A DNA stretch of 64,000 bases from JAUXFS01 sp050329575 (lineage in GTDB: Bacteria > Pseudomonadota > Alphaproteobacteria > Rhodospirillales > Defluviicoccaceae). A program made the translations under genes and the position numbers. Shown here piece by piece: positions 53,950-61,450 of the stretch (position 1 is its first letter; each line of letters begins with the position of its first letter). The notes beneath the pieces are model-generated. The model was not told where the DNA came from. It saw only the letters and a list, made by a program, of their open reading frames with translations, and searched no databases. The DNA lies in assembly GCA_050329575.1 (NCBI GenBank), contig JBHJOP010000009.1:72562-136561 (forward strand), written 5' to 3'.

Positions 53950-54291
53950 ATGATCGAGAAACTCGCCAAGTTCGATGTCGCCAAGCATCGGTTCAATGAG
54001 GAATTCGCTTTCCGCGTCCGCAACCGGCGCAACCGGTTGCTCGGCTTGTGGGTCGCGACCCGCCTGGGCTTCAGGGACGACGCCGTCGAGGCGTTCGCCA
54101 AGTGGGTGCTCGGAACCGGCATCGACCTGCCCGACGACCAGAAACTGGCACGGCGGATCGCCAACCGTTGCGAAGAGATCGGGTCGCCGTTGACGTCGAT
54201 CGCGATTCGAACCGAGATGGATCGCCTTGGTGCCATCGCGGCGCTGGAGTTCGCCGCGGTCGAGCCGCCTCTGCCGTCGCGGGCGGCATGA
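53950..54291 (+). CDS. DUF1476 family protein (F1-ATPase inhibitor zeta-like), divergent
   Basis: Encodes 113 residues from the ATG at 53950, with GGAG about seven bases upstream; a GTG at 53884 is an alternative. The family pattern is visible: KLAKFDVAKHRFNEEFAFRVRNRRNRLLGLWVATRLGF, then helix blocks with DDAVEAFAKWVL and TSIAIRTEMDRLGA. DUF1476 proteins are alphaproteobacterial; in Paracoccus the member is the zeta inhibitor subunit of the F1F0 ATP synthase. The N-terminal inhibitory segment is shorter and less typical here, so this could be a specialised paralogue. Preceded by an A-rich ~60-base stretch. Confidence 0.7.
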   Translation: MIEKLAKFDVAKHRFNEEFAFRVRNRRNRLLGLWVATRLGFRDDAVEAFAKWVLGTGIDLPDDQKLARRIANRCEEIGSPLTSIAIRTEMDRLGAIAALEFAAVEPPLPSRAA

Positions 54292-54421
54292 CGGGGAACG
54301 GCGACGACCGGCGAGGCGGCGGTGCGCCCGAGACTCCGGCCAGGCGTCGGTGTGAGATCACTCGCCGCCGTCCCAAGCGCCGTCGTCGCGGGACCGGCCT
54401 CCGGCCGGGCGTGAACGAGGC

Positions 54422-54757
54422 TCAGAACAGGCGGCCGCCGTCGGGAACGGGCTGGTCGGGGGCGATCAGCACCACGTGTCCGTGGGCGTCGGGAAAGCCG
54501 AGCACCAGCACCTCGGACACGAAGGGACCGATCTGGCGGGGCGGCAAGTTGACCACCGCCGCCACTTGGCGGCCGACCAGCGTCTCGGGAGCGTAGTGGC
54601 GGGTGATCTGGGCCGACGACCTCCTGATGCCGAGATCGGCGCCGAAGTCGATCCACAGCTTGATCGACGGCTTGCGCGCTTCCGGATAGGGCTCGGCACG
54701 GACGACGGTGCCGGCGCGGATGTCGACCGTCGCGAAATCGTCGTAGGTGATCGACAC
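54422..54757 (-). CDS. csaA: tRNA-binding domain protein, CsaA-like
   Basis: Encodes 111 residues, the whole being one OB-fold tRNA-binding domain: DFATVDIRAGTVVRAEPYPEARKPSIKLWIDFG, SSAQITRHY, GRQVAAVVNLPPRQIGPFVSEVLVLGF. CsaA has been described as a chaperone/tRNA-binding protein; its cellular role is not settled. The GTG at 54757 with GGGGAG seven bases upstream gives the standard length. Lies downstream of the phasin gene beyond a strong hairpin. Confidence 0.88.
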   Translation of the reverse strand: MSITYDDFATVDIRAGTVVRAEPYPEARKPSIKLWIDFGADLGIRRSSAQITRHYAPETLVGRQVAAVVNLPPRQIGPFVSEVLVLGFPDAHGHVVLIAPDQPVPDGGRLF

Positions 54758-54796
54758 GTCGGCGCTCCCCGGCGAACGGAACGGACCCGAGAACAC

Positions 54797-54824
54797 GACG
54801 GCCGCCCCCCAAGGGGCGGCCGTC
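54797..54824 (-). terminator. Strong hairpin downstream of the phasin gene
   Basis: A perfect 12-base inverted repeat (GACGGCCGCCCC / GGGGCGGCCGTC) with a CCAA loop, 36 bases after the phasin stop. On the - strand it is followed by GTGTTCT. The stem is strong enough to terminate or to protect the abundant phasin mRNA 3' end. Confidence 0.65.
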
Positions 54825-54859
54825 CAAACCACGTCCTGGTGGCGTTGGTCGCGCGGGCC

Positions 54860-55339
54860 TCAGGCCCCCTGCTTCATCTTCAGCACCATGTTCTTCAACT
54901 CGTCGAGCGACTGGGAGATGCGGCTGTTGATCAGGGCGGTCGCCTCCTGGTTGGCCTTTCCGACCATCTCGGCGAGTTCCTTCATGTTGGCGAGCGCCTT
55001 CTCGAACGCGCTCTTCGCGAGCTCGGCCTGTCTCGCGGCGGCCTCCGGCGGCGAGGCGCTCTTGGAGATGGCTTCCACCGCCTTGGTGGTCTCGTCCATG
55101 GTCTCCTTGAGGATCTCGGCCTGACGCCGTGCGATCGCCTGGATGCCCTCGAAGGCGACGCGATTGGCGTTGGTCAACGCTTCCATGTTCTTCTGCTGGC
55201 CGGCCACCAGCGCGTCGATGTCGACGCCCGGCAGCTTGTACTGCTTGATCATCTTCTGGAATTCGTCAGTGAACTTGGTCGGGTCGAAGTCCTTCATGAA
55301 CTTCGTCACGTCGGGAAACAGTTCTGGGCTCTTCGCCAT
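54860..55339 (-). CDS. Phasin family protein
   Basis: Encodes 159 residues. The amphipathic helical phasin pattern is clear: DFDPTKFTDEFQKMIKQYKLPGVDIDALVAGQQKNMEALTNANRVAFEGIQAIARRQAEILKE, then a coiled-coil-like Ala/Glu/Lys region ending ELKNMVLKMKQ. Phasins coat polyhydroxyalkanoate granules, controlling their size and number. AAGGAG precedes the ATG at 55339 by five bases; a GTG two codons earlier is less likely. Promoter, upstream operator-like element and downstream hairpin are all visible, suggesting a monocistronic, highly expressed gene. No PHA synthase lies in the window. Confidence 0.92.
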   Translation of the reverse strand: MAKSPELFPDVTKFMKDFDPTKFTDEFQKMIKQYKLPGVDIDALVAGQQKNMEALTNANRVAFEGIQAIARRQAEILKETMDETTKAVEAISKSASPPEAAARQAELAKSAFEKALANMKELAEMVGKANQEATALINSRISQSLDELKNMVLKMKQGA

Positions 55340-55392
55340 GGCCACTCCTTCGCCGGGTCTGCCGGGTACGATGAATAACGATTGATGCCCGA

Positions 55393-55421
55393 ACTATCGG
55401 CCAAGCGGGCGGCGATGTCAA
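55393..55421 (-). promoter_or_regulatory. Phasin promoter
   Basis: On the - strand, a perfect TTGACA (55421-55416), a 17-base spacer and GATAGT (55398-55393). The transcription start should be near 55386, giving a leader of about 47 bases before the ATG. Confidence 0.65.
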
Positions 55422-55429
55422 CGATTATG

Positions 55430-55440
55430 TTGCAGTGCAC
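55430..55440. promoter_or_regulatory. Operator-like palindrome upstream of the phasin promoter
   Basis: TTGCAGTGCAC is an almost perfect TTGCA-n-TGCAA palindrome lying just upstream of the -35 element. TGCA-centred sites of this kind are bound by the PHA regulator PhaR in several bacteria. PhaR regulation is inferred, not shown. Confidence 0.4.
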
Positions 55441-55529
55441 AAAAATGATACCGCATCGCAACAATCTCATTAACTCATTGCGATAAGGAGAAAAATTTCA
55501 AGACCGCCGGCGCCGCTGCGTCAGCCGGC

Positions 55530-56168
55530 TCATCCTTCGGCTGGCGCCTCGCTCTGCGGACCCTCGCCCCTGTCAGCCGCCGCCCGCGAACGCCGCTCCC
55601 ACCGGCAGCATCTCTGGACGAGTCCCTCCGCGCGTCGCAGGTCGCGATCGAGCCGGGCCATGGTGCGGGTCATGTCCTCGCTGTCGTCGCGCAACCACAC
55701 CCGAAGCGTATCGAGATAGATCAGCGCCACACCCTTCACCCGGATCGCCCCTCGCAGACCGGAACAGGTCAGTCCTGCGGCTTCCAACATCCAGGCGATC
55801 GAGATGGCGAGCCGCGGCAGCGTGAACAGAAGCGTCGCCGGATCGGCCGGAAGATCCCGGAGAATCGCCGCGACCGCATCCTTGTGGGGCGAGAGGGCAT
55901 CGAATCGCCGCATCAGGACGTCGAACAACCGATCGCGGACGCTCTCCTCCCGGTCGGCGGCCCCGCCGGCCAGCACCCGGCGGTCGAAACGGCCGATGAT
56001 TCCGGCAAGGATGGCGGCTTTGCTCGGGAAGGCGCCATAGACGTCGGCAAGCGGGACCCCCGCCTCCTCGGCGATTTCGGACAAGGACAACCCGCGCCAG
56101 CCACGGATCGCCGCCAGCTCGAGAGCCGCGGACAGGATGCGATCGGAGACGTCTTCCTTGCGTGCCAC
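55530..56168 (-). CDS. TetR family transcriptional regulator
   Basis: Encodes ~212 residues. The N-terminal HTH is typical: DRILSAALELAAIRGWRGLSLSEIAEEAGVPLADVYGAFPSKAAILAGIIGRFDRRVL. The rest is a helical ligand/dimer domain without recognisable specificity (COQ9-like C-terminal features such as SIAWMLEAAGL and LRVWLRDDSEDMTRTMARLDRDL are suggestive). I favour the GTG at 56168, which has GGAGGG about four bases upstream, over the GTG at 56183. It lies between the phasin and proC genes on the same strand; its target is unknown. Confidence 0.82.
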   Translation of the reverse strand: MARKEDVSDRILSAALELAAIRGWRGLSLSEIAEEAGVPLADVYGAFPSKAAILAGIIGRFDRRVLAGGAADREESVRDRLFDVLMRRFDALSPHKDAVAAILRDLPADPATLLFTLPRLAISIAWMLEAAGLTCSGLRGAIRVKGVALIYLDTLRVWLRDDSEDMTRTMARLDRDLRRAEGLVQRCCRWERRSRAAADRGEGPQSEAPAEG

Positions 56169-56274
56169 CGGACCCTCCACCACAAGGAGAGCCCGATTGT
56201 ATCAGCAGCGCGTGTTCAGATCGAAACACAAAATCCCGCCGCCGGTCCGCGGGGCGACCGGGTTGGCGATGCGC

Positions 56275-57087
56275 CTATCCGGCGAGATCCCGACTGCGAT
56301 CGCGGGCGGCGGCGACGGCGGCGGTCAGCAACGGCTGCAGGCCGTCGGCAGCGGTCAAGACCGCGATGGCCGCGGCCGTGGTCCCGCCGGGGCTGGTGAC
56401 CGCTTGACGCAGGGCTCGGGGGCTGTCGTCGCAGCGATGCAGGAGTTCGCCGGCACCGGCGACGGTGGCGCGCGCCAGCCGCTCGGCGAGTTCGGCCGGC
56501 AGGCCGATCTCCACGCCCGCCGCGGCCAGGCATTCGACCAGCAGGAAGACGTACGCCGGACCGCTGCCGGAGACCGCGGTGACCGCGTCCATCAACGCCT
56601 CGTCCCCCATCCAGGCGACGTCGCCCACCGCCTCGAGCAGTCCCGAACACAGCGCCCGCTGCCCGGCGTCGGTCCGGTCGTTGGCACAGGCGACGCTGAT
56701 CCCGCGACCGATCGCCGCCGGGGTGTTGGGCATAGCGCGGACGACCGCCGCCTCGGTGCCGAGCGCCGTCTCGAAGGCGGCGATCGTCTTGCCGGCGGCG
56801 ATGGAGAGGAAGACCGCCCCGGCGGCGACGAAGCGCGCGTAAGCCGGGACCGCGGCGGCGACGACCTGCGGCTTGACCGCGAACACCACCACGTCGGGAC
56901 GAGCCCCCGCGGCGATCGCGTCCGGACCGGCGACGACCGCGACGCCGAGACGGTCGAAGGCGGCCGCGGCTTCGCGGTCGGGCTCCACCACCGTCACCCG
57001 TGCCGCCTCCACTCCCCGCTGGAGCCAGCCGCGAAGGAGGGCACCGCCCATCCGGCCGCCGCCGACGAGGATCAGCGTCGGCGCCAC
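56275..57087 (-). CDS. proC: Pyrroline-5-carboxylate reductase
   Basis: Final step of proline synthesis, reducing P5C with NAD(P)H. The 270-residue protein shows the Rossmann start ILVGGGRMGGALLRGWL, DVVVFAVKPQ, RAMPNTPAAIGRGIS and the signature AVSGSGPAYVFLLVECLAAAGVEIGL ... TSPGGTTAAA. The start is a GTG at 57087 (GCG CCG ACG follows). Separated by 11 bases from the YbjN gene, with which it is probably cotranscribed. Confidence 0.94.
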   Translation of the reverse strand: MAPTLILVGGGRMGGALLRGWLQRGVEAARVTVVEPDREAAAAFDRLGVAVVAGPDAIAAGARPDVVVFAVKPQVVAAAVPAYARFVAAGAVFLSIAAGKTIAAFETALGTEAAVVRAMPNTPAAIGRGISVACANDRTDAGQRALCSGLLEAVGDVAWMGDEALMDAVTAVSGSGPAYVFLLVECLAAAGVEIGLPAELAERLARATVAGAGELLHRCDDSPRALRQAVTSPGGTTAAAIAVLTAADGLQPLLTAAVAAARDRSRDLAG

Positions 57088-57098
57088 GGGTGTCGCTC

Positions 57099-57599
57099 TC
57101 AAGCCTCGCCGACGGTGTCGATCATTGCCGCGGCGAGGGCCTCGGCTGCCGCCTTGCCGCCCCAGATGACATACTGGAAGGCCGGGTAGAACCGTTCGCA
57201 CTCGATGATTCCGTTTTGCATCAGATCCTCGATCTGCTGCAGCGTCGGACCGGCGCTGCCGCGCAGCGGCAGGGCGTGACGATAGGTGATTAGCCCCTCC
57301 TCGTGCCAGACGGCGAAGTGCCCCATCCACAGCTTCTCGTTGGCGAGGGCCAGCAGTTCGTTGACCACCGGACGTTTGCGATCGGGAACCCGGATGTCGA
57401 AGGCGAGGGTGAAGTGCATCGCGCCGGCGGGCGCGTTCCAGGCGAAGTAGAGGTTATAGTCGCACCAGCGGCCAGGCACCTGGATGGCGATCTCCTCGTC
57501 GCTCGGTCGATCGAACACCCAGTCGTTGTCGGCGATGAGTTGCTCGATCACATCGAGAGGACTGCGGCTCTCGGCTCCCGACACGGGGATGACGGTCAT
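57099..57599 (-). CDS. YbjN domain-containing protein
   Basis: Encodes 166 residues. The YbjN/type III chaperone-like fold is recognised by IEQLIADNDWVFDRPSDEEIAIQVPGRWCDYNLYFAW, LAFDIRVPDRKRPVVNELLALANEKLWMGHFAVWHEEGLITYRHAL and the C-terminal ECERFYPAFQYVIWGGK. The alphaproteobacterial pairing YbjN-proC-UbiK is common. YbjN has been linked to stress tolerance and motility in enterobacteria, but its molecular role is unclear. GAGGAG lies eight bases before the ATG. Confidence 0.88.
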   Translation of the reverse strand: MTVIPVSGAESRSPLDVIEQLIADNDWVFDRPSDEEIAIQVPGRWCDYNLYFAWNAPAGAMHFTLAFDIRVPDRKRPVVNELLALANEKLWMGHFAVWHEEGLITYRHALPLRGSAGPTLQQIEDLMQNGIIECERFYPAFQYVIWGGKAAAEALAAAMIDTVGEA

Positions 57600-57791
57600 G
57601 GATGGCTCTCCTCGCAGTTCGGTGGACTCGATTGGGGACCGCTCGCCTCGGGCGCCACAAGGAGGATGACGCACGACATATTGCGCTTTCTTGACGTTTC
57701 CCTACAAGCTATAGACTGCCACACGACCGTGACCGGTGCAAGCCGGGAAAACGATGGCCAGAGCCGGTTGTCCTGCCCGTGGCGCCGGCCG

Positions 57792-58091
57792 CTAGTCCTG
57801 GGCGGCGGCCGCCTTGCCGGCGCGCGACCGCGGCTTTCGCTTCGCCGCCGTCAATTGCGATTCCAGCACCGCGATTCGCTGCTCCTGTTGTTCCTGGGCG
57901 GCACGCGCATTGACGGCGGTCGCCTTGACCGCTTCGAACTCCTCGCGGTCGACGAGGTCGAGTTCGGCCAGCACCCGCTCCAGCTTCTGGCGAATCAGCC
58001 CGTCGATCTCGTCCTTGATGCCGGTCAGGGCGGAGACGGCGCCACTCGCCACCTTCGCCAGGTCGTCGAGCAACCGGTTGCTGGTCTGCAT
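57792..58091 (-). CDS. ubiK: Accessory factor UbiK family protein
   Basis: Encodes 99 residues. The amphipathic helix LDDLAKVASGAVSALTGIKDEIDGLIRQKLERVLAELDLVDREEFEAVKATAVNARAAQEQQEQRIAVLESQL is the BMFP/UbiK pattern, ending in a basic KRKPRSRAGKAAAAQD tail. UbiK helps the UbiJ-UbiI-containing complex of ubiquinone hydroxylation in proteobacteria; family members form trimeric coiled coils with membrane affinity. GGAGAT lies eight bases before the ATG at 58091. Same strand as YbjN but 192 bases upstream. Confidence 0.88.
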   Translation of the reverse strand: MQTSNRLLDDLAKVASGAVSALTGIKDEIDGLIRQKLERVLAELDLVDREEFEAVKATAVNARAAQEQQEQRIAVLESQLTAAKRKPRSRAGKAAAAQD

Positions 58092-58334
58092 CGTTTCGAT
58101 CTCCGTCGGCCATCCGTCTTGCGTCGCGGCGTTCGCGGCGCAGGGCGGCATTATGGGGCGAGGGCGGCATCGCCGCAACGGCACTTGCCTGGTACGGCGA
58201 CGCCACGCCCCATCTCCACAAAAAGTCTGTGCGGTTCCGTCGGCTCTGGATATGATGGACGTCATCAGCGGGACGGCGGCGGGCGAGGGATCGCGTGAAT
58301 CCCGGGCCGCCGCGGAAGACAGCGGGCTCGAGGG

Positions 58335-58892
58335 ATGAACAGGACCAGACTCGGAAGCGACGATGCCGCCGACGCGGCGATGAGCGCGGAGCGGTTGCGG
58401 ACCGTTCTCGACCGGCACGAGGCTTGGATCGGTTCGGGCTGGGAGTTGGGCCAACGGGCGGACCTGCACGGCCGCGACCTCCACGCGTGCGATCTTCAAG
58501 GCGTCGTGCTCGCCGAGGCCGACCTCCACCGCGCCGATCTCCACTGCGCGGATCTCGCCCAGGCGGAACTCGACGGGGCCGATCTGCACGCGGCGGACCT
58601 GCACCGGGCCGATCTTCGCGATGCGGTCCTGGAGTGGGCGGACCTCCACCGCGCCGACCTGCGCGAGGCCGATCTGCATGGAGCCGACCTGCGGGAGGCG
58701 GACCTGCACGGGGCCGATCTGCACGGCGCCAATCTCGAGGGGGCCAATCTCGAGCATGCGGACTTGCGAGGGGCCGATCTCAGGCGGGTCAAGGGTTTGA
58801 CGTCGGTGCAGCTCGCCGCCGCGACGTGCGACGAGATGACCCGGTTGCCGGCAGGCTTGACGGCAGGAGGCGACGCGGGGACGAACGGGTGA
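58335..58892 (+). CDS. Pentapeptide-repeat protein
   Basis: Encodes 185 residues. Residues ~40-150 are about 20 tandem pentapeptides of the A-[DN]-L-x-x type (ADLHRADLHCADL, GADLREADLHGADL), which fold as a right-handed quadrilateral beta-helix. The surface positions are rich in His, Arg, Glu and Asp. A short helical N-terminus and a non-repeat C-terminal tail flank the helix. Some members (Qnr, MfpA, McbG) mimic DNA and bind gyrase; the regular HR/HG/RE pattern here does not by itself indicate that. No signal peptide. Unassigned function. Confidence 0.85.
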   Translation: MNRTRLGSDDAADAAMSAERLRTVLDRHEAWIGSGWELGQRADLHGRDLHACDLQGVVLAEADLHRADLHCADLAQAELDGADLHAADLHRADLRDAVLEWADLHRADLREADLHGADLREADLHGADLHGANLEGANLEHADLRGADLRRVKGLTSVQLAAATCDEMTRLPAGLTAGGDAGTNG

Positions 58893-58938
58893 GCGGTCCC
58901 GGCCCGGCCCGTCGATCGGATCGGGCTTCGCCGTCACG

Positions 58939-59718
58939 TCAGGCGCGCACCTCCAACTCGCACCACACCGGGGTGTGGTCGGATGCCTTGTCCCAGCCGC
59001 GCGGCGTGCGGTCGATCCCGGCCGCCCGCAGCGAATCGGCGGCCTGCGGCGACAGCAGCAGATGGTCGATGCGCAGGCCCTTGTCCTGGGGCCAAGCGCC
59101 GCCTCGGTAGTCCCACCAGGTATAGCGGCCGGGCGCGTCGGACAGCGACCGCACCGCGTCGGTCAGGCCCAGGAAGACGATCTTGCGCAGGGCCGCCCGC
59201 GATTCCGGTCGGCAGAGGGCGTCGTCTCGCCAACCCTGCGGATCGTAGACGTCGTCGTCGTCGGGGGCGACGTTGTAGTCGCCGCCGACGACGAAGGCGT
59301 CCTCGGTCTCCAACAGCGCCTGGACATGCCGGTACAGCCGTTCCATCCAGGCGAGCTTGTAGGCGAACTTGCCGCCGTCGACCGGGTTGCCGTTGGGAAG
59401 ATAGATCGAGGCGACGCGGACGCCGGCGGTGAATGCCTCCAGGTATCGGGCCTGGTCGTCTCGCGGATCGCCCGGCAGCGCCCGCTCCAGCACCTCGATC
59501 GGCCGTTTCGACAGGACGGCGACGCCGTTGTAGGTCCTTTGGCCGACGCTGGCGCAGTTGTAGCCGACGTCCCCGAGAACAGCGGCCGGAAACGCCTCGT
59601 CGACGATCTTGGTTTCCTGCAACAGCACCACATCGGGCGCGGCCTCCGCGAGCCAAGCCAACAGGTGGGGCAGCCGCGCGGTGATCGAGTTGACGTTCCA
59701 GGTCGCGATTTTGATCAC
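58939..59718 (-). CDS. xth: Exodeoxyribonuclease III
   Basis: AP endonuclease and 3'-5' exonuclease of base-excision repair. The 259-residue protein carries KIATWNVNSITARLPHLL, LQETKI (catalytic Glu), the YNGVAVLS block, GGDYNVAP, and the terminal LRIDHLL and the catalytic His in DHTPVWCEL. The GTG at 59718 with GGAGG seven bases upstream is the natural start (VIKIATWNVN). Convergent with the pentapeptide-repeat gene and 40 bases downstream of erpA on the same strand. Confidence 0.95.
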   Translation of the reverse strand: MIKIATWNVNSITARLPHLLAWLAEAAPDVVLLQETKIVDEAFPAAVLGDVGYNCASVGQRTYNGVAVLSKRPIEVLERALPGDPRDDQARYLEAFTAGVRVASIYLPNGNPVDGGKFAYKLAWMERLYRHVQALLETEDAFVVGGDYNVAPDDDDVYDPQGWRDDALCRPESRAALRKIVFLGLTDAVRSLSDAPGRYTWWDYRGGAWPQDKGLRIDHLLLSPQAADSLRAAGIDRTPRGWDKASDHTPVWCELEVRA

Positions 59719-59758
59719 CGGACCGCCTCCGGCGCGGTCCGGCGAAGAGGCGTGGCGC

Positions 59759-60115
59759 TCAGACCGAGAACGACGATCCGCAGCCGCATGTGGACGACGC
59801 ATTGGGATTGCGGATCGCGAAATAGGAACCGACCAAGTCCTCGACGAAGTCCACTTCCGATCCCTTCAGCAGCTCGAGGGACACGTCGTCGACGACGACG
59901 GTGACGCCGTCGCGCTGGAACAGGCGGTCGTCGTCGTTGCGCCGATCGTCGAGGCTGAAGCCGTACTGGAACCCGGAGCAGCCGCCGCCCGAGACGGCGA
60001 TGCGCAACATCAGCGCGCTGTCGCCTTCCGCCGCCGCCAACGCGGCGATTCGTGCCGCGGCGCGTTCGGAGATGCTGAGCAGCTGCGCTTCGTCGACGGT
60101 GGCGGTGTCGGGCAT
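59759..60115 (-). CDS. erpA: Iron-sulfur cluster insertion protein ErpA
   Basis: A-type carrier delivering Fe-S clusters to apoproteins. The 118-residue protein has the three conserved cysteines: one in VSGGGCSGFQYGFSLDD and two in the terminal SSTCGCGSSFSV. DFVEDLVGSYFAIRNPNA is family-typical. Preceded by a good promoter; divergent from dgt. ErpA versus IscA is inferred from overall sequence and from the absence of other isc genes. Confidence 0.88.
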   Translation of the reverse strand: MPDTATVDEAQLLSISERAAARIAALAAAEGDSALMLRIAVSGGGCSGFQYGFSLDDRRNDDDRLFQRDGVTVVVDDVSLELLKGSEVDFVEDLVGSYFAIRNPNASSTCGCGSSFSV

Positions 60116-60164
60116 CGCGGATCCACTCGCTGTCGGGGCGGGACCGTTCCGCCCAACGCCTTCA

Positions 60165-60194
60165 AATATGGTGTGCTTGGTCGTGGCTTGTCAA
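60165..60194 (-). promoter_or_regulatory. Promoter of erpA
   Basis: On the - strand, a perfect TTGACA (60194-60189), an 18-base spacer and CATATT (60170-60165). Predicted start near 60158, about 43 bases before the ATG. Confidence 0.55.
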
Positions 60195-60268
60195 ATCCGC
60201 AGGCGGTCGGCGGCGGGGGCGCGGAAACCGGCATTGCTCCGGCCGACGGCGGTTTGTAGGGTGCGGCC

Positions 60269-61450
60269 ATGACTGCCGCCGACAGCCTGGCCTCCTGGGC
60301 CTGCAGGCCCGCCGAGAGCCGCGGCCGCCTCCATTCGGAGCCCGAAAGCGTCAGTCGCACCTGCTTCCAGCGGGACCGCGACCGCATCATCCACTCGGCG
60401 GCGTTCCGGCGGCTCGAGTACAAGACCCAGGTGTTTGTCAACCACGAGGGCGATTTCTTCCGCACCCGGCTCACCCACAGCCTGGAGGTCTCGCAGATCG
60501 CTCGTTCGATCTGCCGGTCGTTGCGCCTCAACGAGGATCTCGGCGAGGCCCTCGCTCTCGCCCACGACCTGGGTCATCCGCCGTTCGGACATGCCGGCGA
60601 GGATGCGCTGCGCGAGATGATGGGGCCGTTCGGGGGCTTCGATCACAACGCCCAGAGCCTGCGGGTGATCACCCGTCTCGAGCATCGCTACGCCGCGTTC
60701 GACGGCCTCAACCTCACCTGGGAGACCCTGGAGGGGGTGATCAAGCACAACGGGCCGCTCGTCGGGCCCGGCGACGACCGGCCGCTGCCGCAGGCGATCG
60801 CCGAGTACGTGGCGCTCCACGACCTGGAGCCGGCGACCCATGCCGGCGCCGAGGCGCAGGTGGCCGCGCTCGCCGACGACATCGCCTACAACAACCACGA
60901 CATCGACGACGGCCTGCGGGCCGGCCTGTTCACCGTCGACGACCTCGACGACGTGCCGCTGGTCGGGCCGGTGTTCCGGGACGTCAGGGGCGCCTACCCC
61001 GACCTGGAGCGGTCGCGGCTGGTCTACGAGGCGGTGCGCCGGCTGATCGGCCACATGGTGCACGATCTGGTCGACGAGACCCGGCGGCGGATCGCCGACC
61101 TGGCACCGGCCGACGCCGACGCGATCCGTCACTGCGGCCGGCCGGTGGTCGCGTTCTCGGAGGCGATGCAGAGCAACGACCGTGCCCTGAAGGCGTTCTT
61201 GTTCGAGAACATGTACCGCCATTACAAGCTCAATCGGATGAGCAGCAAGGCGCGACGGCTGGTTCGTGACTTGTTCCGGCTGCTGGTCGACGAGCCGGGC
61301 TGTCTGCCGACCGATTGGCGGCGCCAGGCGGGCGATCCCGGCTCGCTCCGAACCGCCCGGGTGGTCGCCGACTACATCGCCGGAATGACCGACCGCTACG
61401 CGCTCGACGAACACCGCCGGCTGTTCGACGTGCAGTCGAGGAGCTCATGA
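60269..61450 (+). CDS. dgt: Deoxyguanosinetriphosphate triphosphohydrolase-like protein
   Basis: HD-domain dNTP triphosphohydrolase that releases triphosphate from dGTP or other dNTPs, helping balance precursor pools. The 393-residue protein is the type 2 family, shorter than E. coli Dgt. The HD metal ligands are visible: His70 (RTRLTHSLEVSQIARSI) and His99-Asp100 (LAHDLGHPPFGHAGEDAL), with a further Asp in ALADDIAYNNHDIDDGLRAGL. The stop overlaps the argS start as ATGA; the three genes to the right edge form one operon. Confidence 0.93.
   Translation: MTAADSLASWACRPAESRGRLHSEPESVSRTCFQRDRDRIIHSAAFRRLEYKTQVFVNHEGDFFRTRLTHSLEVSQIARSICRSLRLNEDLGEALALAHDLGHPPFGHAGEDALREMMGPFGGFDHNAQSLRVITRLEHRYAAFDGLNLTWETLEGVIKHNGPLVGPGDDRPLPQAIAEYVALHDLEPATHAGAEAQVAALADDIAYNNHDIDDGLRAGLFTVDDLDDVPLVGPVFRDVRGAYPDLERSRLVYEAVRRLIGHMVHDLVDETRRRIADLAPADADAIRHCGRPVVAFSEAMQSNDRALKAFLFENMYRHYKLNRMSSKARRLVRDLFRLLVDEPGCLPTDWRRQAGDPGSLRTARVVADYIAGMTDRYALDEHRRLFDVQSRSS

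Noticed and set aside
58496..58792. Antisense frame with regular SAPCRSA repeats
   Set aside because: It is only the complement of the pentapeptide-repeat DNA.
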